Shown here one piece after another: positions 1 through 9,681 of a stretch of DNA of 52,801 nt. A program made the position numbers and the translations under genes. This DNA is from an uncultured Paracoccus sp. Its GTDB lineage: Bacteria > Pseudomonadota > Alphaproteobacteria > Rhodobacterales > Rhodobacteraceae. The notes beneath the pieces were generated by a model. That model did not search any database and was not told the origin of the DNA. It saw only the letters and a list, made by a program, of their open reading frames with translations. Position 1 is the stretch's first letter, and the number at the start of each line of letters is the position of its first letter. The stretch spans positions 1-52,801 of the forward strand of contig CAKTBJ010000020.1 of assembly GCA_934533075.1 (NCBI GenBank), written 5' to 3'.

Positions 1-842
1 CCCTCGAACCGCCCCAGAACCTGATCCGGCGCCTCGCCGGCCAGCGCGGCATAGATCTGCACGAGGTTGCGGGCCTCCGGCCGCCCCTCCAGCCCCTCCA
101 TCGCCCCCGGCAGCGGCTCGGCATCGGTGCGGGCCTTGCGGATCTTCTGCGCGATGGTGTCGGCATCGTCGATCAGGTTGATACGCGAGGCGTCGGAGGG
201 ATCGGATTTCGACATCTTCTTGGTGCCGTCGCGCAGGCTCATCACGCGGGTGGCAACGCCCTCGATCAGCGGCTCGGTGATCGGGAAGTGGTTCACCTTG
301 TAATCGTGGTTGAACTTGGCGGCGATGTCGCGGGTCAGTTCCAGATGCTGCTTCTGGTCTTCGCCCACCGGGACGCCGGTGGCCTTGTAGGCCAGAATGT
401 CCGCCGCCATCAGCGCCGGATAGGCCAGCAGCCCGAGGCTGACATTCTCGGCATTCTTGCCGGCCTTGTCCTTGAACTGGGTCATGCGATACATCCAGCC
501 CACGCGCGCCACGGTATTGAAAAGCCATGCCATTTCCGCATGCGCCGACACCTGCGACTGGTTGAACAGGATCGAGCGCGCCGGGTCGATCCCCGAGGCC
601 AGGAACGCCGCGGCGGCGGAACGGGTCTGGCTCCGCAACTGCTCCGGTTCCTGCCAGACGGTGATCGCGTGCAGGTCGACGATGCAATAGATGGTTTCGG
701 CGCCGCTGCCCTGGAACGAGGCAAAGCGTTGCAGCGCGCCCAGATAATTGCCCAGCGTCAGCCCGCCCGAGGGCTGGATGCCCGAAAAGATGCGCGGCGC
801 AAAGCCGGCATTCGGGTTTTCGGCGGCATTGTCGGCGGTCAT
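1..842 (-). CDS. trpS: Tryptophanyl-tRNA synthetase, 5' part
   Basis: Class I aminoacyl-tRNA synthetase that charges tRNA-Trp in the cytoplasm. The N-terminus is present and the C-terminus runs off the left edge; about 280 of the usual 330-350 residues are visible. The HIGH-like signature appears as [19 protein letters not shown] near residue 20 and the KMSKS loop as [15 protein letters not shown] near residue 210. The conserved segment [14 protein letters not shown] is also seen. The start is the ATG at 842, just before the coherent sequence begins. The next gene rightward (cupin, 982) is divergent, so the short gap of about 140 bp should carry both promoters. Confidence 0.95.
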   Translation of the reverse strand, partial: MTADNAAENPNAGFAPRIFSGIQPSGGLTLGNYLGALQRFASFQGSGAETIYCIVDLHAITVWQEPEQLRSQTRSAAAAFLASGIDPARSILFNQSQVSAHAEMAWLFNTVARVGWMYRMTQFKDKAGKNAENVSLGLLAYPALMAADILAYKATGVPVGEDQKQHLELTRDIAAKFNHDYKVNHFPITEPLIEGVATRVMSLRDGTKKMSKSDPSDASRINLIDDADTIAQKIRKARTDAEPLPGAMEGLEGRPEARNLVQIYAALAGEAPDQVLGRFE

Positions 843-981
843 GGTCTGGCCCCTGCGATGGATGGACGCCTTGCGGATACATGCCGGGGCGGGCGGGCGC
901 AACCGTCGCCCCCTCCCCCCTCCCCCTCGACACCGCCGCCACATTCGGCCAGCCTGCGCGGCGGACGGATCGGAGGGTCGG

Positions 982-1467
982 ATGGACGGCTATTTGCTGC
1001 GCGCGAATGACATCGCCGCCATGAAGGGCACCGACAAGGTGCATTTCCTCGACGCGGGGGCAAAGCGGCTGAACCGCTCGCTGGGGGATGCGACCGGGCT
1101 GACCGGCATCGGCGTGCATCTGATCGAGGTGCGGCCGGGCGATTCCACCACCGCCCATCACGTCCACCAGCACGAGGACGAAGGCGTCTATATCCTGTCG
1201 GGCCATGCCACCGCCACCATCGGCGACGCGGATTTCGCCGTCGGTCCCGGCGATTTCATCGGCTATCGCAAGGGCGGGCTGGCGCATTCGATCCACAACA
1301 GCGGCACCGAAACCCTGCGCTGCCTTGTGGTGGGCGAGCGTCTGGCGCATGACGCCTGCGACTATCCGCGGCTGGGCCGGCGCCTTTACCGCGATGCCCG
1401 CCTGCCGGCGCGGCTGGTGGCGCTGGACGATCCGGCGCCGCTGCCGCCGACGGTCGGCAAGAAATGA
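982..1467 (+). CDS. Single-domain cupin protein
   Basis: A 161-residue protein with one cupin barrel. Metal-binding motif 1 is seen as [16 protein letters not shown] at residues 59-74 and motif 2 around [19 protein letters not shown]. After the barrel comes a tail with a [12 protein letters not shown] segment. The substrate is unknown; small cupins of this type include isomerases, dioxygenases and sugar-binding proteins. It lies 15 bp upstream of the rhomboid-like gene on the same strand, so the two probably share a transcript. A related cupin with a similar HYPGLDLL tail sits in the fad operon at 11665. The start is the ATG after CGGAGGGTCGG. Confidence 0.8.
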   Translation: MDGYLLRANDIAAMKGTDKVHFLDAGAKRLNRSLGDATGLTGIGVHLIEVRPGDSTTAHHVHQHEDEGVYILSGHATATIGDADFAVGPGDFIGYRKGGLAHSIHNSGTETLRCLVVGERLAHDACDYPRLGRRLYRDARLPARLVALDDPAPLPPTVGKK

Positions 1468-1482
1468 ACAGGAAGGAACCCC

Positions 1483-2163
1483 ATGACGCCCCGCCATTCC
1501 GAAAGCCCGCTGAACCCGCTGCCCGCCGTGATCTGGGTGCTGGCCGCGGCCCTGGCGCTGCCCGAACTGGCCTTCCTGATCGGCGGCGGCCTCGGCGGCG
1601 GCAGCCCCGAGGTCATGCGCGTCAACGCCATCCAGATGACCGCCTGGATTCCCGGCCTGGCGCTGAACGGGCCGCTGGCGACGCTGCCCTTTGAACAGCT
1701 CTATCGCCTGCTGGCCTATGCCTTCGTCTCGGCCTCGGCGACCGGCACGCTGTTCATGCTGGCCTTCACGCTGGCGCTGGGCAAGGCGATCAGCGGCGTG
1801 TTCAGCCAATGGGCGGTGGCGACGATCTTCGTCGTCTCGGCCATCGGCGGGGCCGTGGTCTATACGATCTTCGCCGCCCTGCCCGGCCAGCCCCGGCTGG
1901 CGCTGGTCGGCGGCTTTCCGGCCGCCTACGGGCTGATCGGGGCCTTTACCTGGCTGCTGTGGATGCGGTTGCGGGCCAGCGGCGACAACCCGGCGCGGGC
2001 CTTCGTCCTGATCGGCGTGCTGATCCTGTTCCAACTGACCTTCGCCGCGCTCTATCGCAGCCTGCCCAGCGATCTGGTGGCGGAATTCGCCGGCTTCGCC
2101 ATCGGCTTTTTCCTGTCCTTCCTGGTCGCGCCCGGCGGCTGGCAGCGGCTGCGTCACCGCTGA
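1483..2163 (+). CDS. Rhomboid-fold membrane protein, apparently non-catalytic
   Basis: A 226-residue polytopic inner-membrane protein with about six hydrophobic segments. The layout (LYRLLAYAFVSASATGTLF, then GKAISGVFSQW, then the serine-loop region, then a last helix) is that of rhomboid intramembrane proteases. The GxSG-type serine motif is replaced by VGGFPAAYGLIG near residues 142-153, and the last helix reads EFAGFAIGFFLSF without the catalytic histidine. It is therefore probably a pseudoprotease. It follows the cupin gene by 15 bp and its 3' end overlaps that of convergent murJ by 10 bp. Fold confidence is moderate; loss of the catalytic dyad is seen directly. Confidence 0.7.
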   Translation: MTPRHSESPLNPLPAVIWVLAAALALPELAFLIGGGLGGGSPEVMRVNAIQMTAWIPGLALNGPLATLPFEQLYRLLAYAFVSASATGTLFMLAFTLALGKAISGVFSQWAVATIFVVSAIGGAVVYTIFAALPGQPRLALVGGFPAAYGLIGAFTWLLWMRLRASGDNPARAFVLIGVLILFQLTFAALYRSLPSDLVAEFAGFAIGFFLSFLVAPGGWQRLRHR

Positions 2164-3710
2164 GCGCGGGGGCGGCGCAGCCCGGCACGCAGGTCGGCCA
2201 GCCGCATCGCCCCGCAGCCGAAGGCCGCGGCCGCATAGGTGGCGATGCCCAGCCCCACCAGGGCCGCCAGCGCGCCATAGCGGCGACCGGGTGCGGTCAG
2301 CGCCTCGGCCAGCCACCAGGTTTGCGCCAGCCAGACCGCCACCCCCATCAGCGCCGAGGCCAGCACGATGCGCGGCAGGCGCCGGCGCAGGCGGTCGTCC
2401 ATGCGCGCGGCCTCGCCCATCGCGCGGGTGCCGCGCCAAAGCTGCGCGGCCATGATCCAGCCCGCGACGGTGGTGCCCAGCGCGGCGGCGGAAAAGCCGA
2501 TCAGCGGCATCAGCCCCAGCGCCACCGCCGCATTGACCACCATCGACAGCAGGGCAAAGCGGAAGGGGCTGCGCGTGTCCTCGCGCGCGAAGTAAAGCGG
2601 CTGCCACACCTTTTGCAGCACGAAGGCCGGCAGCCCGGCGCCATAGATGGCCAGCGCCAGCGCCGTGGGCGCCACGTCGCCCGGCTGGAACGCCCCGCGC
2701 ATGAACAGCACCGAGACCAGCGGCAGCGCCGCCACCACCAGCGCCACCGCCGCCGGCACGGTCAGGAACAGCGCGAATTCGGCGGCGCGGGAATAGGCGT
2801 GGCGGCCGCCCTCGTGATCGCCGGCCTTCAGGCGGCGGGCGATGTCGGGCAGCAGCACGATGCCGATGGCGATGCCGACCACGCCCAGCGGAAGCTGATA
2901 CAGCCGGTCGGCATAGGTCAGCCAGGCGATGGCGCCCTCGAAGGCGGAACCCACCTGCCGGCCCACCAGCAGGTTGATCTGCACCACGCCGCCGGCCAGC
3001 ACGGCGGGCGCCGCGATGGTCAGCAGCCGCCGCAGGTCCGGGGTCATGCGCGGGCGACGCAGCCGCAGCGGAAAACCCATCCGCGCCGCCGCCCACCAGA
3101 CCACCGCAAGCTGCGCGATGCCGGCGAGCGGCGTGGACCAGGCCATCGCCAGCCCCATGTCCCAGCCGAAGCGGTCGGCGGCCACCATCGCCGCGATCAG
3201 CACGAAGTTCATCAGCACCGGCGCCGCGGCGGCGGCCATGAAGCGCCCGCCGGCATTCAGCAGCCCCGACAGCAGCGCCGTCAGCGAGATGAACAGGATA
3301 TAGGGAAAGCAGATGCGGCCATACAGCACCGCAAGGTCGAACCGCTCGTCCCCCAGAAAGCCCGCCGCCATCGCCAGCACCAGCCACGGCATGGCCAGCG
3401 TGCCGGCCAGCGTCACCGCCAGCGTGACGGCGGCGAGGCCCGAGAACGCATCCTCGGCAAAGCCGCGCGGGTTCTCGCCCCCCTCCAGCTTCTTGGCGAA
3501 GATCGGCACGAAGGCGGTGTTGAAAGCGCCCTCGGCGAAGAAGCGGCGGAACATGTTGGGCAGGCTGAAGGCGATCAGATAGGCCTCGGCCACGGCGGAG
3601 GTGCCCAGGAAGGCGGCGATCATCAGGTCGCGGACGAAACCGACGACACGGCTGGCCATCGTCCAGCCTCCGACGGTCAGGAAACCGCGAAACAGTCGGA
3701 TGGGCTTCAT
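2154..3710 (-). CDS. murJ: Lipid II flippase MurJ
   Basis: MVF-family integral membrane protein that moves lipid II across the inner membrane for peptidoglycan synthesis. The length of 518 residues and about 14 hydrophobic segments fit the family. Recognisable segments include MASRVVGFVRDLMIAAFLG, AEAYLIAFSLPNMFRRFFAE and GAFNTAFVPIF near the N-terminus. The ATG at 3710 has AGGAGG four bases upstream; the adjacent in-frame ATG at 3713 is too close to that site. Its 3' end overlaps the rhomboid-like gene tail-to-tail. The trpS gene beyond is on the same strand, as in many Rhodobacteraceae. Confidence 0.95.
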   Translation of the reverse strand: MKPIRLFRGFLTVGGWTMASRVVGFVRDLMIAAFLGTSAVAEAYLIAFSLPNMFRRFFAEGAFNTAFVPIFAKKLEGGENPRGFAEDAFSGLAAVTLAVTLAGTLAMPWLVLAMAAGFLGDERFDLAVLYGRICFPYILFISLTALLSGLLNAGGRFMAAAAAPVLMNFVLIAAMVAADRFGWDMGLAMAWSTPLAGIAQLAVVWWAAARMGFPLRLRRPRMTPDLRRLLTIAAPAVLAGGVVQINLLVGRQVGSAFEGAIAWLTYADRLYQLPLGVVGIAIGIVLLPDIARRLKAGDHEGGRHAYSRAAEFALFLTVPAAVALVVAALPLVSVLFMRGAFQPGDVAPTALALAIYGAGLPAFVLQKVWQPLYFAREDTRSPFRFALLSMVVNAAVALGLMPLIGFSAAALGTTVAGWIMAAQLWRGTRAMGEAARMDDRLRRRLPRIVLASALMGVAVWLAQTWWLAEALTAPGRRYGALAALVGLGIATYAAAAFGCGAMRLADLRAGLRRPRAQR

Positions 3711-4158
3711 CATGCCTCCTCGGGCGGGTGCGGTCCGGGCATGGCCCGGCCGGACCGGATACGCAAGGGGGCGCGTTGCAGGACATGCGGACAGGCGCCG
3801 GGCGATCATCGGCGCGGTGCAGGGGAGCCACGCCTCCGGCGCGCCCATGATCCGCCAGACGCAAGGCACCCCGCCGCGATCAGGCGGGATTCTGCACCGT
3901 CACACAGGCCCCGCCCCAACGACACGGGCACGCCAACCCCGGCAACGCACTCCGCCACCGTAGGATGCGTGTTCACACGCACCGAACCCGCCCCCGCGCA
4001 TGAACCGCCGCCGATGCGCGACGGGCAGCGTTTCCATCAGAACCGCGGCGCCTCGCACCCCCTCTGGCCCGATGCCTGACGCGGCGCAGTCCCGGAAAGG
4101 CGATGCCGGACGGCAGACCGCCGGCGGGCGGTCCTCTGGAAAGCAGCCGCAGCCCGCC
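3711..4158. other. Intergenic stretch without a recognised gene
   Basis: About 450 bp between murJ and the MATE gene, both on the minus strand. Open frames here are low-complexity and match nothing I recognise. A small perfect hairpin, GCGTG-TTCA-CACGC, lies at 3967-3980; it may mark the 3' end of the MATE transcript, but no T-run follows. The murJ promoter should lie here but cannot be placed. Confidence 0.5.
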
Positions 4159-5493
4159 TCAGCCCCGCGCGGCCACCTCGGCATTGGGATACCAGCGCGC
4201 CATCATCACCCCGCGCAACCCGTTCAGCACCAGCAGCGACAGCCACAGCCCGGCATTGCCGATCAGCGGCAGGCTGACCGCCACGCAGGCCGCATAGCCC
4301 AGGGCTGCGACCAGCATGGCCTTGCGCATCTCTCCGGTCAGGGTGGCGCCGATGAACACGCCGTCCAGCATCCAGGCCATGATGCCCACCAGCGGGAACG
4401 CCACCACCCAGGGCAGATAGGTGCGCGCGGCCTCGCGCAGTTCCGGCAGGGTGGTCAGCAGGTCGATCATCGCCCCGCCGAACAGCAGGAACACCGCCGA
4501 CATCGCCACCGCGCCCGCGATGCCCCATTGCGTGGACAGCACCGTGGCCCGTCGCACCGCATCGGGCCGGCGCGCGCCCACCGCCTGCCCGACCAGCGCC
4601 TCGGCCGCGAAGGCGAAACCGTCCAGCGCAAAGGCGGTCAGCTCGATCAGCTGCATCAGCACCTGGTTGGCGGCCAGTTGCAGGTCGCCCTCCGACGCGC
4701 TGAGGAAGATGAAGCTGACGAAGGACAGTTGCAGCAGCAGCGAGCGCAGCATGATGTCGCCATTCACCCGCACCAGCCGCACCACCCGGTCGCGCGCGAA
4801 CAGCCGCGCCGCGCTGCGCGCATTCGCCCAGGCCGCGCGCAGGGCATGGCGGGCGAGGTAAAGCCCGATGGCCAGCCCGAAATATTCCGCGATCAGCGTC
4901 GCCACCGCGCAGCCGGCCACGCCCCAGCCGAAACCCATGACGAACAGGATGCTGACGGCGGCGTTCAGCAGGCCGACCAGCAGTTGCAGCACCAGCACGG
5001 CGCGGGTGCGGGCCACGCCGATCAGCCAGCCGGTGACGGCATAGACCGCCACCGTCGCCGGCACCCCCCAGATGCGGATGCCCAGATAAAGGCGCGCGGT
5101 GTCCTCGACCGCCTGCGAGGCCGGCGACAGCCCCATCGCCAGCCGGAAGATCAGCGCCTGTCCCGCGATCAGCGCCAGCCCGATCCCCAGCCCCAGCACC
5201 AGCGCCCGCAGCAGATGCGCGCCGGCCTCGGCATGATCGCCGGCACCGGTGGCCTGCGCCACCAGCCCGGTCGTGGACATGCGCAGGAAGTTGAAGATGC
5301 CATACAGAAAGGCCAGCACGATGGCGCCGAGGCCCACGGCACCGACCTCGACAGCGCCCAGCCGGCCGACCACGGCGGTATCCACCGCCCCCAGCAACGG
5401 CACGGCGGCATTCGACACCGCGATGGGCAGGGCGATGCCCAGCACCCGGCGATGCGTCACCGGCTGGGGCGCGAAGGTCGGGGCGGCGGTCAT
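4159..5493 (-). CDS. MATE family efflux transporter (DinF/NorM-like)
   Basis: A 444-residue multidrug or metabolite exporter of the inner membrane, coupled to an Na+ or H+ gradient in characterised relatives. The N-terminus reads HRRVLGIALPIAVSNAAVPL followed by GAVDTAVVGRLG, a typical MATE TM1-2 pattern. Twelve hydrophobic segments can be traced and the repeated half begins near residue 230. The chosen ATG at 5493 overlaps the stop of the upstream thioesterase gene as ATGA, indicating translational coupling. A longer frame exists upstream but lies inside the thioesterase gene. Substrate unknown. Confidence 0.9.
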   Translation of the reverse strand: MTAAPTFAPQPVTHRRVLGIALPIAVSNAAVPLLGAVDTAVVGRLGAVEVGAVGLGAIVLAFLYGIFNFLRMSTTGLVAQATGAGDHAEAGAHLLRALVLGLGIGLALIAGQALIFRLAMGLSPASQAVEDTARLYLGIRIWGVPATVAVYAVTGWLIGVARTRAVLVLQLLVGLLNAAVSILFVMGFGWGVAGCAVATLIAEYFGLAIGLYLARHALRAAWANARSAARLFARDRVVRLVRVNGDIMLRSLLLQLSFVSFIFLSASEGDLQLAANQVLMQLIELTAFALDGFAFAAEALVGQAVGARRPDAVRRATVLSTQWGIAGAVAMSAVFLLFGGAMIDLLTTLPELREAARTYLPWVVAFPLVGIMAWMLDGVFIGATLTGEMRKAMLVAALGYAACVAVSLPLIGNAGLWLSLLVLNGLRGVMMARWYPNAEVAARG

Positions 5494-5945
5494 CTGGCGG
5501 CGGCACCCCCGGCCCCTCGGGGCATCAGGAAATGCCCCATCGCCTCGGCGAAGGGGCGGGCGGGGTCGGATTGCCACGCCTCGACCCGCACCGAGGCATA
5601 GCGCCGCCCGGACCGGGTGATGACGGCGCGGGCATGGCTGTCCTCGGGACGGCCGGGGCGCAGATAGTCGATGGTGATGTCGATGGTCCGCGCCAGCGAT
5701 CTCGGCAGGCAGCCATCGGCGCCGCGCATGGACAGCGACAGGGCGGCGATGGCGGTGGTCTCCAGAAAGGCGGCCGTCACCCCGCCATGCAGGGCCGGCG
5801 GCAGCGGGTTGCCGATCATATGCGGCGCATAAGGCAGATGCGCGGTCATGGCGCCCTCCGCGTCGAGGTCGAAGCGCACCCCCAGCCAGGCCAGGTAAGG
5901 CACCCGCGCCGCGAAATCCTCCAGCCCCCGCAACGATTCAGGCAT
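5490..5945 (-). CDS. PaaI-like hotdog acyl-CoA thioesterase
   Basis: A 151-residue single hotdog-fold protein expected to hydrolyse acyl-CoA thioesters in the cytoplasm. The signature ALHGGVTAAFLETTAIAAL (HGG at residues 53-55) and the strand TIDITIDYLRPGR are characteristic of the family. GGAGG is placed upstream of the ATG at 5945. It is coupled to the downstream MATE gene by a 4-bp overlap. A paralogue of the same family lies upstream at 6299-6769; together they flank a gene-free GC-rich stretch. Confidence 0.85.
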   Translation of the reverse strand: MPESLRGLEDFAARVPYLAWLGVRFDLDAEGAMTAHLPYAPHMIGNPLPPALHGGVTAAFLETTAIAALSLSMRGADGCLPRSLARTIDITIDYLRPGRPEDSHARAVITRSGRRYASVRVEAWQSDPARPFAEAMGHFLMPRGAGGAAAR

Positions 5946-6298
5946 GGCGTCCCCTCCGCATGGCAGGACCTTGCTCCGGACCGGACCGGGGCATGGCCGC
6001 TCCGTGCAGGTCCGGGCGGGCGGCACGGGACACCCGCATGATCGCCGCGCCCTGGGCCGCACAGGCACCCGCATCGCGCATCGTGCCAGGGCGAAGCATG
6101 GCCCTTCCACCCGCTCCGCCCCGCCGGCCCCAAGGGCACGCCCGCACGGGCGCGGCGTGGCGGGACGGGCGCCCGCACGCGGCGCGCGCCAGGCCGGGCC
6201 GGAGCACGGCCGCCCCCCGCGCGCCCGGCCGGCCCGCGCGGGGCGCCGGCGCCATTGCGGCATCGCACCACGTCCACGCCATCCATCCAGCCGCCGAA
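5946..6298. other. GC-rich gap between two thioesterase genes
   Basis: About 350 bp of very GC-rich sequence. Several long open frames pass through, but their translations are arginine/alanine/proline-rich and show no family features, so I read them as composition artefacts. The promoter for the downstream thioesterase-MATE pair probably lies close to 5946-6000. I see nothing else. Confidence 0.5.
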
Positions 6299-6769
6299 TC
6301 ACACATCGCGGCGCTCCAGCGTGAAGGTGCCGGCGGCGGTGGCGACGGGCACGCCCTCGGTCTCGTCCTCGGCCACCACGCGCAGGAAGGCCACGCTGCG
6401 GGTGACGTGATAGCATTCGGCCCGCGCGGTCAGCCGCTGGTGCGGATGCGCCGGCCGCATGTAGTCGATGCGCAGGTCCAGCGTCGCCGTGGTCACCGGC
6501 CGGCAGGGATGCGCCAGCACCGCCGCCCCCGAACAGGTATCCATCAGCGCCGAGACCACGCCGCCATGAATCACCCCTGTTTCCGGGTCGCCGACCAGAT
6601 GCGGCGCCCAAGGCATTGAAACCACGGCCTTTCCATCCCCGACCGACTCCATCCGCATGCCCAGCGCGCGGGCATGCGGCAGCACGTCCAGAAATCGCTG
6701 CCCCTCGCGCCTGCTGGCCTGTGCCGGGTCCGGCGCGGCGCCGGCCGTCCGGCTGTCATCCTCGCTCAT
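6299..6769 (-). CDS. PaaI-like hotdog acyl-CoA thioesterase (second copy)
   Basis: A 156-residue hotdog thioesterase. [19 protein letters not shown] (HGG at residues 68-70) and the strand [14 protein letters not shown] are the family hallmarks. It shares the general plan of the neighbour at 5490-5945 but differs considerably in sequence, so the pair is not a recent duplication. The ATG at 6769 was chosen over a TTG about 126 bp upstream because family proteins start near this point. It is divergent from a MerR gene that opens a beta-oxidation locus, consistent with a role in acyl-CoA turnover. Confidence 0.82.
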   Translation of the reverse strand: MSEDDSRTAGAAPDPAQASRREGQRFLDVLPHARALGMRMESVGDGKAVVSMPWAPHLVGDPETGVIHGGVVSALMDTCSGAAVLAHPCRPVTTATLDLRIDYMRPAHPHQRLTARAECYHVTRSVAFLRVVAEDETEGVPVATAAGTFTLERRDV

Positions 6770-6954
6770 GGCGCCCTCGATCCGTTCGGTCCCAGCTTTG
6801 ACGCGAAGCGCGGCCGCAGGCAAGGCGCCGCGCCCGGTGACGTTCCGGCAGATTCGGGCGGCAGATGGGGCCGCCGCGGAGGGGCCGCACGCCAAGGTTG
6901 TCCGGCGCGCGCTTCCTGTGTAGCCTGCGGACAGGGCCGGGCGAGAGGACGGGG

Positions 6955-7347
6955 ATGCAGGACAGCAAGACGCTCAGCTTCAAGGAGATGTGCGCGCGTT
7001 TCGACGTGACGCCGCGCACCCTGCGTTACTACGAGTATATCGAACTGCTCAGCCCCCGGCGCGAGGGGCGCACGCGCTTTTACGGCCCGCGCGAGGTGGC
7101 GCGGATGATCCTGATCCTGCGCGGCCGCCGCTTCGGCTTTTCGCTGGAGGAAATCCGGCAATGGTTGCAGATCTATGAGGAACGCGGCTCGCGCCAGCAA
7201 TATGAGGTGTTCCTCGAACTGGCCAGCCGGCAACTGGCCGTCATGGACGCCCAGATCGCCGAGCAGCAGACCATCCGCGAGGAGTTGCGCAGCCTGCGCG
7301 ACGACACCAACCGGCTGCTGGCCGATGTGACGGCCAGCGGCGGCTGA
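6955..7347 (+). CDS. MerR family transcriptional regulator (first of two)
   Basis: A 130-residue regulator. The N-terminal winged helix reads [19 protein letters not shown] followed by [19 protein letters not shown] long dimerisation helix follows (residues 75-125). There are no cysteines in the C-terminal part, so it is not a metal sensor of the MerR/CueR type. Its closest neighbour is another MerR gene 117 bp downstream with a similar HTH, and then acyl-CoA dehydrogenase, so acyl-CoA-linked control is likely. The ATG at 6955 follows GAGAGGACGGGG. Confidence 0.88.
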   Translation: MQDSKTLSFKEMCARFDVTPRTLRYYEYIELLSPRREGRTRFYGPREVARMILILRGRRFGFSLEEIRQWLQIYEERGSRQQYEVFLELASRQLAVMDAQIAEQQTIREELRSLRDDTNRLLADVTASGG

Positions 7348-7390
7348 CCCCCCTTTCCCCCACGTGACGCGACGTTCCCGCACTGCGCAG

Positions 7391-7420
7391 TTTACGCAAA
7401 CGTAAACCATGCGCTAGCCT
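7391..7420 (+). promoter_or_regulatory. Palindromic operator and possible promoter before second MerR gene
   Basis: TTTACG-CAAA-CGTAAA at 7391-7406 is a perfect inverted repeat. It resembles the TTTACG-type sites described for MerR regulators of branched-chain amino acid and acyl-CoA catabolism (LiuR group). TTTACG at 7391-7396 and TAGCCT at 7415-7420 are separated by 18 bp and could serve as -35 and -10. Autoregulation by the downstream MerR protein is inferred. Confidence 0.6.
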
Positions 7421-7464
7421 TCTCTCATACCCGCCATGCGGGAGTCGGGAAGGGGGGCACGACC

Positions 7465-7896
7465 ATGACCACCATCAGGGACGACAACGAGGACGCCGTT
7501 CTCACCATCCGCCAGATGTGCGAGGCGCACGGGGTCACGCCGCGCGCGCTGCGCTTCTACGAATCGCGGGCGCTGCTGGCGCCGCTGCGGGTCGGGCAGC
7601 AGCGGCTTTACGGCCGGCGCGAGCGGGTGCGGCTGGAGCTGCTTCTGCGCGGCAAGCGGTTCGGCTTTTCGCTGGACCAGATCCGGCACCTGCTGGAGCT
7701 TTACGATCCTTCGACCGACAACCGCGCCCAGATCACCGCGACGCTGGCGACGGCGCGGGCGCGGCTGGCCGACATGCGTCAGCAGGCGCAGGAGCTGGCC
7801 GGCGCCATCGAGGAGCTGGCCGCCCGCATCGACCGCATGGCCGCCGACCACGCCCACCTGACCGCCAGTGCCGAAACCCCGGCCGATCCCGCCTGA
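7465..7896 (+). CDS. MerR family transcriptional regulator (second), LiuR-like context
   Basis: A 143-residue MerR protein. HTH segment: TIRQMCEAHGVTPRALRFYE, then RVGQQRLYGRRERVRLELLL. A coiled-coil-like helix follows at about residues 85-130. The gene ends 12 bp before the acyl-CoA dehydrogenase start, so both are probably one transcript from the palindrome-bearing promoter at 7391-7420. By analogy with MerR regulators of acyl-CoA catabolism, it probably controls the dehydrogenase and perhaps the thiolase-FadJ operon. That link is inferred from position and operator form. Confidence 0.88.
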   Translation: MTTIRDDNEDAVLTIRQMCEAHGVTPRALRFYESRALLAPLRVGQQRLYGRRERVRLELLLRGKRFGFSLDQIRHLLELYDPSTDNRAQITATLATARARLADMRQQAQELAGAIEELAARIDRMAADHAHLTASAETPADPA

Positions 7897-7908
7897 CCGG
7901 AGGAGATG

Positions 7909-9681
7909 ATGACAACCTATGCCGCCCCTGTCGCCGACATGCAGTTCCTGCTGCACGAGGTGCTGAAGCTGACGGAATCCGGGCTGCCGGGGCATGACGA
8001 CCTCGACCGCGAGATGACGGGCGCCATCCTGGACGCCGCCGGGCAACTGGCGGCGGAGGTTCTGGCGCCGCTGAACGCGGTCGGCGACCGGCAGGGCTGC
8101 ACGCTGTCGGACGGCGCCGTGACCACGCCCGAGGGCTTCGGCGCCGCCTTCGAGGCCGTCAAGGAAGGCGGCTGGACCGCGCTGGACTGCGCCGAGGAGG
8201 ATGGCGGGCAGGGCATGCCCTATGTGCTGGGCGTGGCCACGGGCGAGATGTTCGTCTCGGCCAACATGGCGTTCAACATGTATCAGGGCCTGACGCATGG
8301 CGCTTATTCCGCCATCCGCACCCACGGCAACGACGCCCAGAAGGCGCTGTATCTGCCGAAGCTGGCATCCTGCGAATGGACCGGCACCATGAACCTGACC
8401 GAGCCGCATTGCGGCACCGACCTCGGCCTCCTGCGCACGAAGGCGGAGCCGCAGGCGGATGGCAGCTATCTGATCACCGGGCAGAAGATCTTCATCTCGG
8501 CGGGCGAGCACGACCTGGCCGACAACATCGTGCATCTGGTGCTGGCCAAGGCGCCCGGCGGCGGCGAGGGGACGAAGGGCATTTCCCTGTTCATCGTGCC
8601 CAAGTTCCTGCCCGATGCCGATGGCAATCCCGGCGCCCGCAACGCCCTGTCCTGCGGGCATGTCGAGGACAAGATGGGCATCCACGGCAACGCCACCTGC
8701 GTGATGAACTATGACGGCGCCAGGGGCTGGCTGCTGGGCGAGCTGCACAAGGGCATGCGCGCCATGTTCACGATGATGAACGAGGCCCGGCTGGGCGTCG
8801 GATTGCAGGGCTATGCGGTCGCCGTGGGCGCCTATCAGAACGCGGCGGCCTATGCGCGCGACCGGCTTCAGGGTCGCGCCGCCACCGGGGCGCAGAACCC
8901 GGACGGTCCCGCCGACCCGCTGATCGTGCATCCCGACATCCGCCGGATGCTGATGGACCAGCGCAGCTTCCTGGAGGGCGCCCGCGCGCTGACCTTCTGG
9001 GGGGCGCATCTGATCGACCGCGTGCACATGGCGGGGGACCGCGAGGCCGAGGGGCTGGTCTCGCTGCTGACGCCGGTGATCAAGGGCTTTCTGACCGATC
9101 GCGGCTTCGACAGCGCCGTGCAGGCGCAGCAGATCTTCGGCGGGCATGGCTATATCGAGGAAACCGGCCTGTCCCAATACGTCCGCGACGCCCGCATCAC
9201 CATGATCTACGAGGGCGCCAACGGCGTGCAGGCGCTGGATCTGGTCGGCCGCAAGCTGGCCGCCGGCGGCGGCAAGCCGGTGATGGGCTTCTTCGAGCTG
9301 GTCAAGGACTTCTGCAAGGATCATGGCGACGGCCCGCTGGCGGATTTCGCCGGGCCGCTGAAGGCCGCCTCCAAGGATTTGCAGGCCGCGGCGATGTTCT
9401 TCATGGAGCGCGGGATGAAGAACCCCGACGACGCGCTGGCGGGGTCCTACGACTTCATGCACCTGTTCGGCCATGTCGCGCTGGGCCTGGTCTGGGGCCG
9501 CATGGCCGCGGCGGCGCAGGCGGCGCTGGATGCGGGCACCGGCGACGCGGCCTTCTATCAGGCCAAGCTGGCCACCGGACGCTATTACATGGCGCGGCAA
9601 CTGCCGGCCACGGCGATGCTGCTGGCGCGCATCCGCTCGGGCGCGGCGCCGGTCATGGCGCTGCCGGCGGATGCGTTCTGA
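7909..9681 (+). CDS. Acyl-CoA dehydrogenase, long type with C-terminal domain
   Basis: A 590-residue FAD flavoprotein that introduces the alpha-beta double bond in acyl-CoA. Length and the N-terminal extension match the FadE-like/DmdC group (about 600 residues) rather than the 380-residue type. Seen: [19 protein letters not shown] in the FAD/substrate region, [20 protein letters not shown], and the catalytic-base segment [14 protein letters not shown] with Glu near residue 435. The GGAGGAG site sits 5 bases before the ATG at 7909; the adjacent ATG at 7906 is too close. The substrate, fatty acyl-CoA or methylmercaptopropionyl-CoA (DmdC), cannot be decided from sequence alone. Confidence 0.93.
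   Translation: MTTYAAPVADMQFLLHEVLKLTESGLPGHDDLDREMTGAILDAAGQLAAEVLAPLNAVGDRQGCTLSDGAVTTPEGFGAAFEAVKEGGWTALDCAEEDGGQGMPYVLGVATGEMFVSANMAFNMYQGLTHGAYSAIRTHGNDAQKALYLPKLASCEWTGTMNLTEPHCGTDLGLLRTKAEPQADGSYLITGQKIFISAGEHDLADNIVHLVLAKAPGGGEGTKGISLFIVPKFLPDADGNPGARNALSCGHVEDKMGIHGNATCVMNYDGARGWLLGELHKGMRAMFTMMNEARLGVGLQGYAVAVGAYQNAAAYARDRLQGRAATGAQNPDGPADPLIVHPDIRRMLMDQRSFLEGARALTFWGAHLIDRVHMAGDREAEGLVSLLTPVIKGFLTDRGFDSAVQAQQIFGGHGYIEETGLSQYVRDARITMIYEGANGVQALDLVGRKLAAGGGKPVMGFFELVKDFCKDHGDGPLADFAGPLKAASKDLQAAAMFFMERGMKNPDDALAGSYDFMHLFGHVALGLVWGRMAAAAQAALDAGTGDAAFYQAKLATGRYYMARQLPATAMLLARIRSGAAPVMALPADAF

Noticed and set aside
1809..4079. Very long plus-strand open frame of 756 codons over murJ
   Set aside because: It is the antisense of murJ, rich in Gln/Arg/His with no domain; a normal shadow in high-GC DNA.
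5946..6298. Frames in the GC-rich gap between the thioesterase genes
   Set aside because: Open only because of GC bias; no ribosome site with a sensible start and no recognisable motif.
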